Part shown: in pieces, positions 1 through 9,518 of the stretch
How the letters are laid out: each line of letters starts with the position of its first letter
Numbering within the stretch: the first letter of the stretch is position 1
Assembly: GCF_050864855.1 (NCBI RefSeq)
Contig: NZ_JBOZWW010000056.1
Span: 35,209-99,208 of the forward strand
Length of the DNA: 64,000 nt
Source of the DNA: Cardinium hertigii_C
Lineage (GTDB): Bacteria > Bacteroidota > Bacteroidia > Cytophagales > Amoebophilaceae
Reading direction: 5' to 3'
Notes under the pieces: generated by a model
The model's database searches: none
The model's input: the letters and a program-made list of their open reading frames with translations, nothing else
What the model was told of the DNA's origin: nothing
Made by a program: the position numbers and the translations under genes

Positions 1-625
1 CTTTCTGATAAAGTGCTTTTCCATCTACCCCTTTTAATACCTGGTTAAAGGAATATTCTAAACCATACCCATGTGTTTCCCTTTGCATGCCAATGGTACG
101 TCTGGCCAATTCTTTAAAAGGATTATACCTTTTGTATTGCGCTTCAAAAATCACCCCTCCCTTAAACCTACCTTGATTAAAAATAGGCCAACGGCTCATC
201 ATTTTCTTTTCTTCATAGGTGATGTATCCTTGATCCAACAGTAGGTACCTCCGTTTTCTGGCACGCGCATCTGTAATTAACTTTTTGTAATAATCAGGAG
301 GATGGATTTTATAAAAATCAGACAATGCTTGGCTAAGTGGATCTATGCCTGTTTTCAAACAGACATCTGAAGCCACAACAGGGTCTAAAGCAACTCTATA
401 AAAGGGAAGAGAAGTGGCCAATAAAGCGCCATCATCGCCATAAATATTACCTCTAGTGGCTAGAATAGGTCTATATTCCAATTGTGCCACTTTGGCACGA
501 TGGCGCCACTTGTCTATTTCTAAAAACTGTAAATGCACTATCTTCCATATAACGACCCCGACAAAAAATAGAACAGAAAGAAAGACTATTCTGGCACGTA
601 ATAAAATTGCCTTAGTATGCGTCAC
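1..625 (-). CDS. ftsI: Penicillin-binding protein, FtsI type (N-terminal part, runs off window)
   Basis: This is the first ~208 codons of a class B penicillin-binding protein, the septal transpeptidase that cross-links peptidoglycan during division. The start is a GTG at 625. Residues 11-30 form one membrane anchor. It is followed by the class B signature near residues 58-63 (RGNIYG, then GALLA), which opens the non-catalytic dimerisation domain. The transpeptidase domain lies beyond base 1 and cannot be checked. The start overlaps the end of the upstream FtsL-like gene by 14 bases, the usual ftsL-ftsI coupling. FtsI is preferred over the elongation PBP2 because of that neighbour. Confidence 0.85.
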   Translation of the reverse strand, partial: MTHTKAILLRARIVFLSVLFFVGVVIWKIVHLQFLEIDKWRHRAKVAQLEYRPILATRGNIYGDDGALLATSLPFYRVALDPVVASDVCLKTGIDPLSQALSDFYKIHPPDYYKKLITDARARKRRYLLLDQGYITYEEKKMMSRWPIFNQGRFKGGVIFEAQYKRYNPFKELARRTIGMQRETHGYGLEYSFNQVLKGVDGKALYQK

Positions 626-983
626 TTTTTTTATTGTATCTAATGGTGTAAGGGGGGGTTTTACTTTCATAAATAGCCAATGGTGCAACCATTCTAGCTA
701 CTTCAGATTGTTTGCTGTCAAACATATACCTAGATTGCAACCGCATATGTTTCACACGAAGCCCATCTACCATAGGCTGGAGCTGATGGATTTTATGCAA
801 AATTTTTTCATGGTAATGGGCATTCCAAATATAAAGCAACCCTAAACAGAAAAGGTACAATAGACGAAATACATAGTAAGGGGTATCTAAAGAGATGTCT
901 TTTAAACCCAACTTTTTTTCCAATCGACCGAATAAAGTGAATCTTTTAATAGGTTTATAACTATTTTCCTTCATTTCTATCAT
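612..983 (-). CDS. FtsL-like cell division protein
   Basis: This small bitopic protein of 123 residues has a basic N-terminus, one membrane segment (about 38-54) and a periplasmic helical region with coiled-coil character (about 58-95). That is the layout of FtsL, which together with DivIC/FtsB activates septal peptidoglycan synthesis. Sequence similarity within FtsL is always weak, so the call rests on this layout and on the position directly upstream of, and overlapping, ftsI. ATG codons at 983 and 974 are both possible starts. Confidence 0.75.
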   Translation of the reverse strand: MIEMKENSYKPIKRFTLFGRLEKKLGLKDISLDTPYYVFRLLYLFCLGLLYIWNAHYHEKILHKIHQLQPMVDGLRVKHMRLQSRYMFDSKQSEVARMVAPLAIYESKTPPYTIRYNKKSDAY

Positions 984-1076
984 CAGAAGCCATAACTTTT
1001 TTAAAAATCTACTTTTTTACCACCGCTAATATAAAAAATAAGTCGGCATAGGAACCTAACTACAATTTTGATAGGA

Positions 1077-2576
1077 TTACAAATTTTGATATTTTTTTCT
1101 AATATAATCTTTGTAGGGTTGCGTAGATATAGGATGACCGGTAACACGTTGCATACTTTCCGTAGCATTATACATTCTACCAAACTGATGAATATGGGCA
1201 TACAACCAATCCTTCATAAAGGAAAATGATCCTTCTCTTACCTTTACATCCCAGTCTGGAAAAGATTGAACAAAAGCAGCAAAATATTGAACCGCGTAGA
1301 TATTACCCAATGCATAAGTTGGAAAATAACCAAAATGACCCGAAGACCAATGAATATCTTGTAAACATCCTTCCGCATCATTTTTAGGTGTAATCCCCAA
1401 AAGCGCTTGCATCTTCACATTCCACATCTCTGGCACATCTGATACATCCATAGTCCCCTCTATCAATGCTTTTTCTAGTTCAAACCTAAGGATAATATGC
1501 AATGGATAGGTTACTTCATCCGCATAAATACGAATACAAGAAGCTTGCACATGATTGATGTGGCGGTAAAAATTGGCAAGTGATAACTCCTTAAAATGAG
1601 GAAAATATTTTTCAAAAATAGGATACATATAGGACCAAAAAGGAAGAGACTGACCTACCATCACTTCCCACCACCTAGATTGACTTTCATGCACCCCCAT
1701 TGAAACAGCTTGGCCGTAAGGTGTAGCCCAGTCTTCTTTAGAAAGGCCCAATTCATAAAGTGCATGGCCACCTTCATGTAAAACAGCAAAGATATTCTGC
1801 AACAATCCACCTTCTAGATTGGTAGTTACCCTTACATCAGAAGGATGTATACCCGAACAAAAAGGATGTGCAGAACAGTCTAACCTGGTATTTTCACCAC
1901 TAATCCCTATGGTCTTTAAGAGCAAATGGTTGAATCGCATTTGTGCTTCTTCTGGAAAAGAATGGTCAAAAGACACCTTATAAGGACTACCTCTTCCATC
2001 GGTCTTTTTCACGATAGCAGATAAAAAAGAAGATAGGTCGGCAAAAAGAGTGGACAAAGTAGAAGCCGTTACACCAGGTTCATACAAATCAATTAATGCA
2101 TCATAAGGACTAGCTACATAGCCTAATAGATTAGCCTTTTCTCGATTAAGATCGACTACTTTTTGCAACCAAGGACGAAATAAGGCAAAATCAGAAGTTC
2201 CTCTAGCCTGTTTCCATACTTCCGTTGCAGCAGTGGTAGTAGCATAGTATGCCTGAACAAAAGATTGTGGCAATTTAGTGATCCGCTTAAAATCCTTACA
2301 CCACTGCTTGAGATTGGATGCTGCTATTGCAGATAAACCTTTTAACTTAATTTCTTCTGTTTCTATATCAACCATTTCTGACAAGGCATCTCGGTATCTA
2401 CTACTGGTTGCCTCTCCATGCGCTAAGCTAGCAACATAAGCAAGTTGCTTGGCACGTATATCGACCGCACCAGCTGGCATATAGGTTTGCTGATCCCATG
2501 ATAAGAGTCCTTTTATCTGACGAAGCAACTGAACATGGCTAAATTTTTCTACAAAACTTTTGTATAGTAACATCAT
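1077..2576 (-). CDS. M32 family metallocarboxypeptidase (Taq type)
   Basis: This cytoplasmic zinc carboxypeptidase has 499 residues, the normal family length. The zinc site is HEGGH at 267-271, and the third ligand lies in HESQSRWWE at 296-304; both are M32 hallmarks. It removes C-terminal residues from peptides and probably recycles amino acids. For a host-dependent bacterium that would help use imported or degraded peptides (inference). The start is an ATG at 2576, with a second ATG one codon later. The gene stands between recG and ftsL, with 79 bases to recG and 93 to the FtsL-like gene. Confidence 0.93.
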   Translation of the reverse strand: MMLLYKSFVEKFSHVQLLRQIKGLLSWDQQTYMPAGAVDIRAKQLAYVASLAHGEATSSRYRDALSEMVDIETEEIKLKGLSAIAASNLKQWCKDFKRITKLPQSFVQAYYATTTAATEVWKQARGTSDFALFRPWLQKVVDLNREKANLLGYVASPYDALIDLYEPGVTASTLSTLFADLSSFLSAIVKKTDGRGSPYKVSFDHSFPEEAQMRFNHLLLKTIGISGENTRLDCSAHPFCSGIHPSDVRVTTNLEGGLLQNIFAVLHEGGHALYELGLSKEDWATPYGQAVSMGVHESQSRWWEVMVGQSLPFWSYMYPIFEKYFPHFKELSLANFYRHINHVQASCIRIYADEVTYPLHIILRFELEKALIEGTMDVSDVPEMWNVKMQALLGITPKNDAEGCLQDIHWSSGHFGYFPTYALGNIYAVQYFAAFVQSFPDWDVKVREGSFSFMKDWLYAHIHQFGRMYNATESMQRVTGHPISTQPYKDYIRKKYQNL

Positions 2577-2655
2577 ATTTTCGTTAAAAATGAACCCAAG
2601 AAAGTTAAAACGAATGGCACCTGCTCAATCTTTTATTATGTATACAAAAGCGCTT

Positions 2656-4743
2656 TTATCCTATTCTATTCCAATCTCCAGCGGAAGCTAGTAATCTAGT
2701 ATATTCCTTATGAATTACCAAATGATCAAGCTGTTGAAAATTTGGGTCTTGTTGAATAATATCTTTAGCAATCCCACGTGCTGCTTCTAAAATAGCAGCA
2801 TCTTTAGACAAATCAGCTATTTTTAAATTTAGTAGGCCACTTTGTTGCACGCCCATTAGGTCACCTGGACCACGGAGTTTAAGATCCAACTCAGCTATTT
2901 CAAATCCATTATTGGTTTTGACCATTACTTCCATTCGTTTTTTTCCTATTTTATTTAAACGATAGTCGGTCATCAATATACAATAAGATTGCGCACTACC
3001 ACGTCCTACCCTGCCACGCAGTTGATGCAATTGGGACAATCCAAATCGCTCCGCGCTTTCAATAAGGATTACGGTAGCATTGGGTACATTAATGCCAACC
3101 TCTATAACCGTTGTTGCCACTAAAATACGTGTCTCGTTCTTTTCAAAACGCTTCATTTCTATTTCTTTGGCCAAACCATCCATCTTTCCATGTACTATGC
3201 CAATAGGCGTATCTGGAAAAGCCCTAGAAACAGAGGTATAGCCATCCATAAGGTTGTGGTAATCCAACACAGCAGAAGCTTCCACAAGAGGATACACAAT
3301 GTATATCTGTCTACCTAATAGAAGTTGTTCTTTTATCAGTTGAAAAACTTTTAACCGAAAATTTTCATAGTAGTGTTGCGTCTTAATAGGTTTCCTCCCT
3401 GAAGGCAATTCATAAATAGTGGAAAGATCCAAATCACCATAAAAAGTCATGGCCAAAGTCCTTGGAATAGGCGTAGCCGTCATAATCAGTATATGTGGCG
3501 CATAAACCTGATTTTTAGTCAAAAGACCAGCACGTTGTGCAACACCAAAACGGTGTTGTTCATCTATTATAAAAAAGCCCAGCTCATTAAATACAACCGC
3601 ATCACCAAGTAACGCATGGGTACCTACCACAATAGTAAGTAGACCTACCTTTAGGCGATACAAAATATGGTCCCTCTCTTTTTTTTTTGTACTACCTGTG
3701 AGTAAAGCAATATTTAAATGTAGATGTTGTGCAAAAACCCGAAAACGTTCAAAATGCTGATGGGCTAAAATCTCAGTAGGCGCCATAACCGCTACCTGTA
3801 CTTTGCTACTCACCACCATTAACATCGCCAAAAAAGCAACTATCGTTTTACCGCTTCCCACATCACCTTGTAAAAGTCTATTCATCTGATTTCCAGAACG
3901 TATATCACGATAGATCTCTTTAATAGCCTGCTTTTGGCCATCGGTTAAATGAAAAGGTAAATGGTGGTGGTAAAATGCATGGAACAGGGATAAATCATTA
4001 AAAATTTTACCATCTTGTTTGGTAGCATAAATCTGTTTTTGCTTAAGCAGCTTTAATTGAATATAGAATAACTCCTCAAACTTCAGCCGCCTTAGGGCCT
4101 GTCTTAGTACCGATTCATCATTAGGGAAATGAATATTTTGAAAAGCTTCTTTTAAAGAAAACAGTTGATAGCGTCTTAACAAATAATTGGGTAAAGTTTC
4201 TTCTACCGTTGTACAGATCTGACTCAACAACTTTTTTTGCAGAAACGCAATTCCCTTTGTATCTAACTGATGCCGCTTTAGTTTTTCTGTAGTATGATAC
4301 AAAGGCAATAGGTTATCTTTTTTTTTTTGATGAGTCTCTATAAAACAAAATTCTGGGTGCATCATTTGTATCGGACCTTGTGGTAAAAAAACAGGTTTAC
4401 CCCAGATACGGTACAATACATTTGGTTTAATTTTTTTTATAATCCAAGAAAAGTTATGAAACCATATCAATTGCAGTTGTCCCGTTTGGTCTTCAAACTG
4501 TGCCACCAGTTTCTTCTTTCCTTTATCAATCTTTTCCAATTTGGTAATGTATCCTTGTAGTTGTACACTGGAAGGAGCAGACGCTAGCGATGCAATTGTA
4601 AAAATACGGCTTCTATCTTCGTATCGAAATGGATAATGTTTTAAAAGATCTTCATAGGTATGTATATTGAGTTCATCTTTAAGCAGACGCCCTTTATCCA
4701 GTCCTGCAAGTAAAGTTATATCTCTAGAGAAAAAATCATCCAT
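2656..4743 (-). CDS. recG: ATP-dependent DNA helicase RecG
   Basis: This branch-migration helicase remodels stalled forks and Holliday junctions. At 695 residues it is full length. An N-terminal OB-fold wedge region (about 55-130) precedes the helicase core. Walker A is GDVGSGKT at 293-300 and motif II is DEQH at 394-397. Motifs IV-VI follow (TTVIEVGINVP, then QLRGRVGRG) with the C-terminal RecG block. It starts at an ATG at 4743 and is the last gene before a large gene-poor stretch. Confidence 0.96.
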   Translation of the reverse strand: MDDFFSRDITLLAGLDKGRLLKDELNIHTYEDLLKHYPFRYEDRSRIFTIASLASAPSSVQLQGYITKLEKIDKGKKKLVAQFEDQTGQLQLIWFHNFSWIIKKIKPNVLYRIWGKPVFLPQGPIQMMHPEFCFIETHQKKKDNLLPLYHTTEKLKRHQLDTKGIAFLQKKLLSQICTTVEETLPNYLLRRYQLFSLKEAFQNIHFPNDESVLRQALRRLKFEELFYIQLKLLKQKQIYATKQDGKIFNDLSLFHAFYHHHLPFHLTDGQKQAIKEIYRDIRSGNQMNRLLQGDVGSGKTIVAFLAMLMVVSSKVQVAVMAPTEILAHQHFERFRVFAQHLHLNIALLTGSTKKKERDHILYRLKVGLLTIVVGTHALLGDAVVFNELGFFIIDEQHRFGVAQRAGLLTKNQVYAPHILIMTATPIPRTLAMTFYGDLDLSTIYELPSGRKPIKTQHYYENFRLKVFQLIKEQLLLGRQIYIVYPLVEASAVLDYHNLMDGYTSVSRAFPDTPIGIVHGKMDGLAKEIEMKRFEKNETRILVATTVIEVGINVPNATVILIESAERFGLSQLHQLRGRVGRGSAQSYCILMTDYRLNKIGKKRMEVMVKTNNGFEIAELDLKLRGPGDLMGVQQSGLLNLKIADLSKDAAILEAARGIAKDIIQQDPNFQQLDHLVIHKEYTRLLASAGDWNRIG

Positions 4744-5967
4744 GGTTACCCCTATTTTCTAGATTATCTTAATCGATTAAACCATTATACTACTATTCGG
4801 TCACAGCAGTACCTACACTTTCATACTTATCCCCATCTACTCAAGAAGCATTATAAATAACTTGATCTAAAAAAAGAATTAAGTTTTTATTATCTAGTGG
4901 ATATCTGGAAAACATATCTTAAAAAGAAAATTGTGTATAACTGTTTGTGAAAGTGACTGGTTTATCCACTATCCATTTGGCCTTACAATGAATCTCTGCC
5001 TCTATTCTAAATGGTAACTTGAAAAGTTTTTACAATCAACTTCAATAACTCAGTTTTTATAAATATGGTACATATTTGATGTGTAATATATATTTAATTG
5101 TATATCAAATAAATATATTTATTTTCGAGGCCATATTGTATTTAAAATGTACATCCATTGCAAACGATTTTTAGTTGTATTTTAATTGATTTTTATTGTA
5201 TTTTGATAATCAGTTTAAAAAATTTATAAAAACTATTTCTTATCTATCTTGTGACTTAAAAAAATAAACATATAATATGATCATCATATATATTGAAACA
5301 TATCTTCCTGTAAAATTATGATTAAAAATTCATCAAAAAGATATTTTCTGATTTAAAACCTACCTAAACAATAAACAGGGCGGGACTATGGATAAAAAGT
5401 GTATAACCTTTTTCTTAATAGTTTTGGTTATATCAAGTGTATAACTATTGATGGTGTTATTTTTACATGGTTTGTTTTGCTGGACAGGTTCATAAGAAGC
5501 TTCATATGTAGAGTTTTTGTGTAAAATCTTTAATAAATATCGTAAAGAACCTAAAATATAGATTTATTATATTGCTCTGAGTGTTTGAGAGAAAATCTTT
5601 TTCTTTGTCTCCATAACTGAGTATGTTTAAACCCACTATAGATTAAAAAGTTATCTTTTTAATCTATAGTTAAAAACTCTATCCCAACGACCTATAATTG
5701 TTTAGCCCTTTATTATGCGTAAATGTGTGGATTACTTGCAAGATGAATAAGTAATTGCTTCGCATACATAATGCGTAAATTTTATCAGCAAAACATTAAA
5801 TATATTGTACCTTTCTACTAATTTTTATAGACTTGCATCTGACTTTTAGTCAAATATTACATCCAAATGTACATACGCTTAAAGCGTGTTTAATAGCTCA
5901 GCATGCTAGATCCATTCCATGCTTTTGTACCATTTAAATATTATTTGTATACAATTTTATCTAATCT
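4744..5967. other. Gene-poor AT-rich region with DnaA-box-like 9-mers
   Basis: I see no credible gene in these 1.2 kb. The sequence is very AT-rich with long A/T runs. It has one exact match to the DnaA-box consensus in reverse orientation (TGTGTATAA, 4932-4940) and three 8-of-9 matches: TTATCCACT at 4962-4970 and AGTGTATAA at 5398-5406 and 5436-5444. A perfect hairpin lies at 5635-5670. It could be a replication origin, a large regulatory region or simply decayed DNA. DnaA-like 9-mers arise readily by chance at this base composition. Confidence 0.4.
5635..5670. terminator. Perfect 16-bp inverted repeat with 4-base loop
   Basis: The arms at 5635-5650 and 5655-5670 are exact reverse complements, separated by TTAT. 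The stem is AT-rich and is not followed by a clear T-run on either side, so a classic terminator is uncertain. It lies about 900 bases beyond the recG start, in DNA with no visible gene. It could also be a protein-binding palindrome. Confidence 0.5.
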
Positions 5968-6290
5968 ATGAAAAAAATAAACGGTAAAGTAGCCTTACAC
6001 ATTGGTTTGTTAAGTTTAAGCAGTTTATCTTCTTGTATGCACACTAAATAAGGAATGCATATAGATCATCAAAAAAAACAGATAGCTTGATTGCTATAGA
6101 ACCGTTCAATAATGGCATAGCTACATCTAATAATAGAAATTTTAGCCAAGAAACAACAGATAGAGATAATCAAGAACAAACAAGTAGTTTGACTGCTACA
6201 GACCAAATTACTATAGACCAATTGAATAATCGCATACCTACGCTGAGCAATAGAATGTGTAGCCTAAACGCAAGAAAAAAGCAAAAATAG
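5968..6290 (+). pseudogene. Truncated lipoprotein, remnant of the ankyrin-lipoprotein family
   Basis: An ATG at 5968 opens a 27-codon frame that ends at 6051. It encodes a lipoprotein signal peptide beginning MKKINGKVALHIGLLSL, with lipobox LSSC. This closely matches the signal peptide of the ankyrin lipoprotein starting at 40834 (MKKINSKVGLCIGLLSL). After the stop, a polar Asn/Thr/Gln-rich frame runs from 6087 to 6290 in a different phase and has only a TTG start. The likely reading is one gene broken by a stop and a frameshift, with any repeat domain lost. Confidence 0.5.
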
Positions 6291-6310
6291 TGATTACACT
6301 ATCTGTTTTA

Positions 6311-6578
6311 AGTTAACGTCAATTCGGGATTAGGTTTTTACTTAAGTATGTTGAAACAGCTCCTTTGTCTTTTAAATTTGGAGATTCAAAAAACCAAATT
6401 ACCAAAGGAGGCAATTATGCATGTATCAAAACTAGTAGAAATATATTATACTATTGATGAATTTTAAAAAAATTTGTTCCATAACTTAATCTTACATTTT
6501 TATTGTAACAATCTATACGAATCACACAGATTATTACAGTAGTAATAAAATTAAACCAATTCTAATCCACGTTAATAC
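6311..6578 (+). mobile_element. Remnant of an IS982-like insertion sequence
   Basis: An ATG at 6417 opens a 17-codon frame (MHVSKLVEIYYTIDEF, then stop) that resembles the beginning of IS982-type transposases. A tip-like sequence containing TTAACGTC and GGATTAG lies at 6313-6333. A partial inverted copy (CTAATCCACGTTAA) lies at 6562-6575. Almost the whole transposase is missing, so this would be an internally deleted, dead copy. The family is assigned from memory of the transposase N-terminus. This element fills most of the gap between the broken lipoprotein and dnaX. Confidence 0.45.
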
Positions 6579-6608
6579 TCAGGTAGGTAGTCGATTAAGG
6601 TTGACCCA

Positions 6609-8354
6609 TTAGTAAGCTACTTCCAACATAAATCGTTCTTGGAGTAGTGCTATGACACTGTTTTTTTTACTCAAGTAGCTTAATTTTTCTTGATCTGTAT
6701 AAGGTTTTTCAGGAACGGTCTGGTTGACCAAAATACCTTGAATAGTAATGGTAGGATGGCTCAATTTTTTGCGAATGGTAGACAAAATTTCTTCTTTTAG
6801 ACTTTGTAACAGTTCTGCTTGTATTGGATTGATTAATGAAATGGTAACAACAGAACCTTCTATCTTGATGGGCTGACCCATAAGATGATAAGCAGCTATG
6901 CAACCATTATTTTTAAGTTGTTGCCTATAATCAGCAAAACAAGCTTGAACCATCTCTTCCGATATTGCTTCCTTCCAATCACATCCATGTTCTATTTTTT
7001 TTTTTAAATCGACCGTGTTTGATTTTTTCTTTCCAGCCAATGAAGCCTTTAGGCTTGCTAAGTTAGGAATAGCTATGGTCTCTGGCTGTTGAGTAGATGT
7101 TACCGGCTTCACAACCAGATGGTCCAAAGTATGGTTTGACTGGGCCAATGGTGTTACAGATGATCTGACCGAATCAGCTGATCTAGATTTGGCTATAACT
7201 GCTTCTTGAGAGTGATCTAATTTGGGCAATGGGTCTATTGTGCTTTCTGGAATAGAAAGATGGGGAGTAGCTAGTTCAATCAGTGCCAACTCTACATGCA
7301 ATCTTTGGTGTTGACTAGACTTATAGCCTATATCGCACTGGTTTAAACGGGTCAACGCTTTCAATAAGAAAGACATCGTGCATCTAGTAGCATATTCAGC
7401 ATAACGTGGACGAATATTGTCAGTAACTTCTAAAAGCGGAAGCGTAGCGCTGTCTTTACAAACCAATACATTGCGTAAATGTTCGCCCAATCCTATTATA
7501 AAATGGTGGCCGTTAAATCCTTTGCGTAAGACCGTATCATAGAGGGAAAGAACCGCAGAAATATTGCCTGTTAAGCAAGCTTCTGTACATTTAAAATAAT
7601 AGTCATAATCCAGGATTTGAAGATGATCGCGTGTATTCGTATAGGTAACCGTACCCGATATACCTGCAGAAGTAGTGATCAAATCAAACATAGAAAGCGC
7701 ATCCCGCATCGCACCTTCTGCTTTTTGGGCAATCAACTGCAGTGCAGATTCTTCATAACCAATAGAGGCCTGGTTAGCAATTGTTTTAAGCTGTGTAACA
7801 ATGTCTTCTAACTTAATTCTGTTAAAATTAAATATTTGACAACGAGATAAAATCGTAGGTAAAACTTTGTGCCGTTCTGTAGTAGCTAATATAAATATAG
7901 CATAACTAGGGGGTTCTTCAAGTGTTTTAAGCAAAGCATTAAAGGCAGCATTAGAGAGCATATGGACCTCATCTATAATGTATATCTTATATTTACCCGT
8001 TTGGGGCGCGTACCGGACCTGACTCACTAGGTCACGCATATCTTCTACAGAATTATGAGAGGCTGCATCTAACTCATAGACATGGAGCGCGCGATTGCTA
8101 CTTAAGCTAAGACAATTGGCACAATGGTTGCAAGGCTCTACTGCTGCTGTAACTTCTAAGCAATTGATGGCTTTTGCCAATATACGCGCACAAGTAGTTT
8201 TACCCACACCACGTGGACCACAAAAAAGAAAAGCATGTGCAAGCTGTTGCGTAGCTATTGCATTCTTTAGTGTGGTTGTAATGTGGGACTGACTGATTAC
8301 ATCTTTAAAAGTAGTAGGACGATATTTTCGTGCAGAAACTACAAATTGGGTCAT
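6609..8354 (-). CDS. dnaX: DNA polymerase III subunit gamma/tau
   Basis: This is the clamp-loader ATPase that opens and loads the sliding clamp and organises the replisome. Walker A is GPRGVGKT at 46-53. A zinc-binding set lies at Cys65, 75, 78 and 81, DEVH at 128-131, and the sensor/SRC motif (LSRCQIF) follows. The AAA+ core and clamp-loader domains are complete. A variable Ser/Thr-rich linker (about 370-450) leads to a tau-like C-terminal domain. Length is 581 residues, typical for Bacteroidota. It sits 30 bases downstream of dnaJ on the same strand, so it is probably co-transcribed with grpE-dnaJ. Confidence 0.95.
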   Translation of the reverse strand: MTQFVVSARKYRPTTFKDVISQSHITTTLKNAIATQQLAHAFLFCGPRGVGKTTCARILAKAINCLEVTAAVEPCNHCANCLSLSSNRALHVYELDAASHNSVEDMRDLVSQVRYAPQTGKYKIYIIDEVHMLSNAAFNALLKTLEEPPSYAIFILATTERHKVLPTILSRCQIFNFNRIKLEDIVTQLKTIANQASIGYEESALQLIAQKAEGAMRDALSMFDLITTSAGISGTVTYTNTRDHLQILDYDYYFKCTEACLTGNISAVLSLYDTVLRKGFNGHHFIIGLGEHLRNVLVCKDSATLPLLEVTDNIRPRYAEYATRCTMSFLLKALTRLNQCDIGYKSSQHQRLHVELALIELATPHLSIPESTIDPLPKLDHSQEAVIAKSRSADSVRSSVTPLAQSNHTLDHLVVKPVTSTQQPETIAIPNLASLKASLAGKKKSNTVDLKKKIEHGCDWKEAISEEMVQACFADYRQQLKNNGCIAAYHLMGQPIKIEGSVVTISLINPIQAELLQSLKEEILSTIRKKLSHPTITIQGILVNQTVPEKPYTDQEKLSYLSKKNSVIALLQERFMLEVAY

Positions 8355-8384
8355 GGGAGCACTTTAAACGATAGCATATTGGTG

Positions 8385-9518
8385 CTATCCTTGAAAAAAA
8401 GATTTAATCCGATCAAAAAAGCTTTCTTCTTTCTTATTTGGTTTAGGTATAAAGTTAGGCGAGTCCTTAAGAGAAAGTAGCATCTCTTTTTCTTCTTTTG
8501 TAAGCTCTTGTGGGATCCAAACTTGGATAAAAACCAACTGATCTCCCTTTTTGCCATAACCATTTATATCTGTAATACCTTTTCCTTTTAATTTAAAAAC
8601 CTCGCTACATGATGTTCCAGGTGGGATTTTAAGCCGAACTTTGCCATATATAGTGGGGACTTCCATTTCGCAACCTAGGGTGACATCTATAAAGCTAACG
8701 TGTAAAGTATAACAAATATTATTGCCTTTACGCTTTAAAAGATCGTTTTCTTCTTCGTCTATTTGGACAATCAAACTACCTGGTGTACCGCCACGGAGTG
8801 GAGCATTGCCTTTGCCACGTAGGGTCAGCTCCATATTTTTTTTTACCCCCTTGGGTATCTTAAAGGTAATAAGATCTTCTATAAATTTTCTTCCTTCTCC
8901 TTGACAATCAATGCAAGATGTTTTAATACGGCTACCCGTTCCCGTACAGTGGTTGCAAATGGCTTCTGTAAGCATATTGCCCAGCATGGTTTGGGTCGTT
9001 TTACGTACTACACCTTGCCCTTTACAGGGGACACATTTTTCTACAGAAAGTCCATTTTCTGCTCCATTACCGCCACATGCTTCACAACTTGTATAACGTT
9101 TTACCTTGATTTTTTTTTCCGTACCTAATGCAACCTCTTCAAGGTTTAGTTTGATTCTTATGCGTAAGTCTTCGCCACGATTAGCGGCCCGTCTTGTTCT
9201 TCTGCCGCTACTAAAAAAACTACCAAAAGGAGAATCTTGAAATAGATCGTTCAAATCACCCTCAAAAATATCATCTTCATAAGGCCTGCCTCCTCCTTGG
9301 TATCCAGTTGTACCAAATTGATCATATTGCTGTTTTTTCTCTGGGTTACTTAACACATCATAGGCTTCTGTAGCAGCTTTAAATTTCTCTTCTGCTGCTT
9401 TATTTCCTGGATTTTTGTCAGGATGGTATTGCATAGCTATCTTTCGATAGGCCTTTTTAATCTCTTCTGCAGTGGCATTGCGTTCTACACCCAGAATATT
9501 GTAATAATCTTTTTCCAT
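8385..9518 (-). CDS. dnaJ: Chaperone protein DnaJ
   Basis: This Hsp40 co-chaperone delivers clients to DnaK and stimulates its ATPase. The J domain carries HPD at 32-34. A Gly/Phe-rich linker (about 70-110) follows. The zinc domain has four CxxCxGxG-type repeats, with cysteines at 145/148, 162/165, 188/191 and 202/205. The two C-terminal substrate-binding domains complete a full type I DnaJ of 377 residues. Its ATG directly abuts the grpE stop codon, so the two are tightly coupled. Confidence 0.97.
   Translation of the reverse strand: MEKDYYNILGVERNATAEEIKKAYRKIAMQYHPDKNPGNKAAEEKFKAATEAYDVLSNPEKKQQYDQFGTTGYQGGGRPYEDDIFEGDLNDLFQDSPFGSFFSSGRRTRRAANRGEDLRIRIKLNLEEVALGTEKKIKVKRYTSCEACGGNGAENGLSVEKCVPCKGQGVVRKTTQTMLGNMLTEAICNHCTGTGSRIKTSCIDCQGEGRKFIEDLITFKIPKGVKKNMELTLRGKGNAPLRGGTPGSLIVQIDEEENDLLKRKGNNICYTLHVSFIDVTLGCEMEVPTIYGKVRLKIPPGTSCSEVFKLKGKGITDINGYGKKGDQLVFIQVWIPQELTKEEKEMLLSLKDSPNFIPKPNKKEESFFDRIKSFFQG

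Noticed and set aside
456..845. 129-codon plus-strand frame at the ftsI/ftsL junction
   Set aside because: It is antisense to two recognisable division genes and gives a low-quality, Cys/His-scattered protein.
1001..1201. Minus-strand 66-codon frame overlapping the end of the M32 peptidase
   Set aside because: It overlaps the peptidase C-terminus in a different phase and has no start context or domain.
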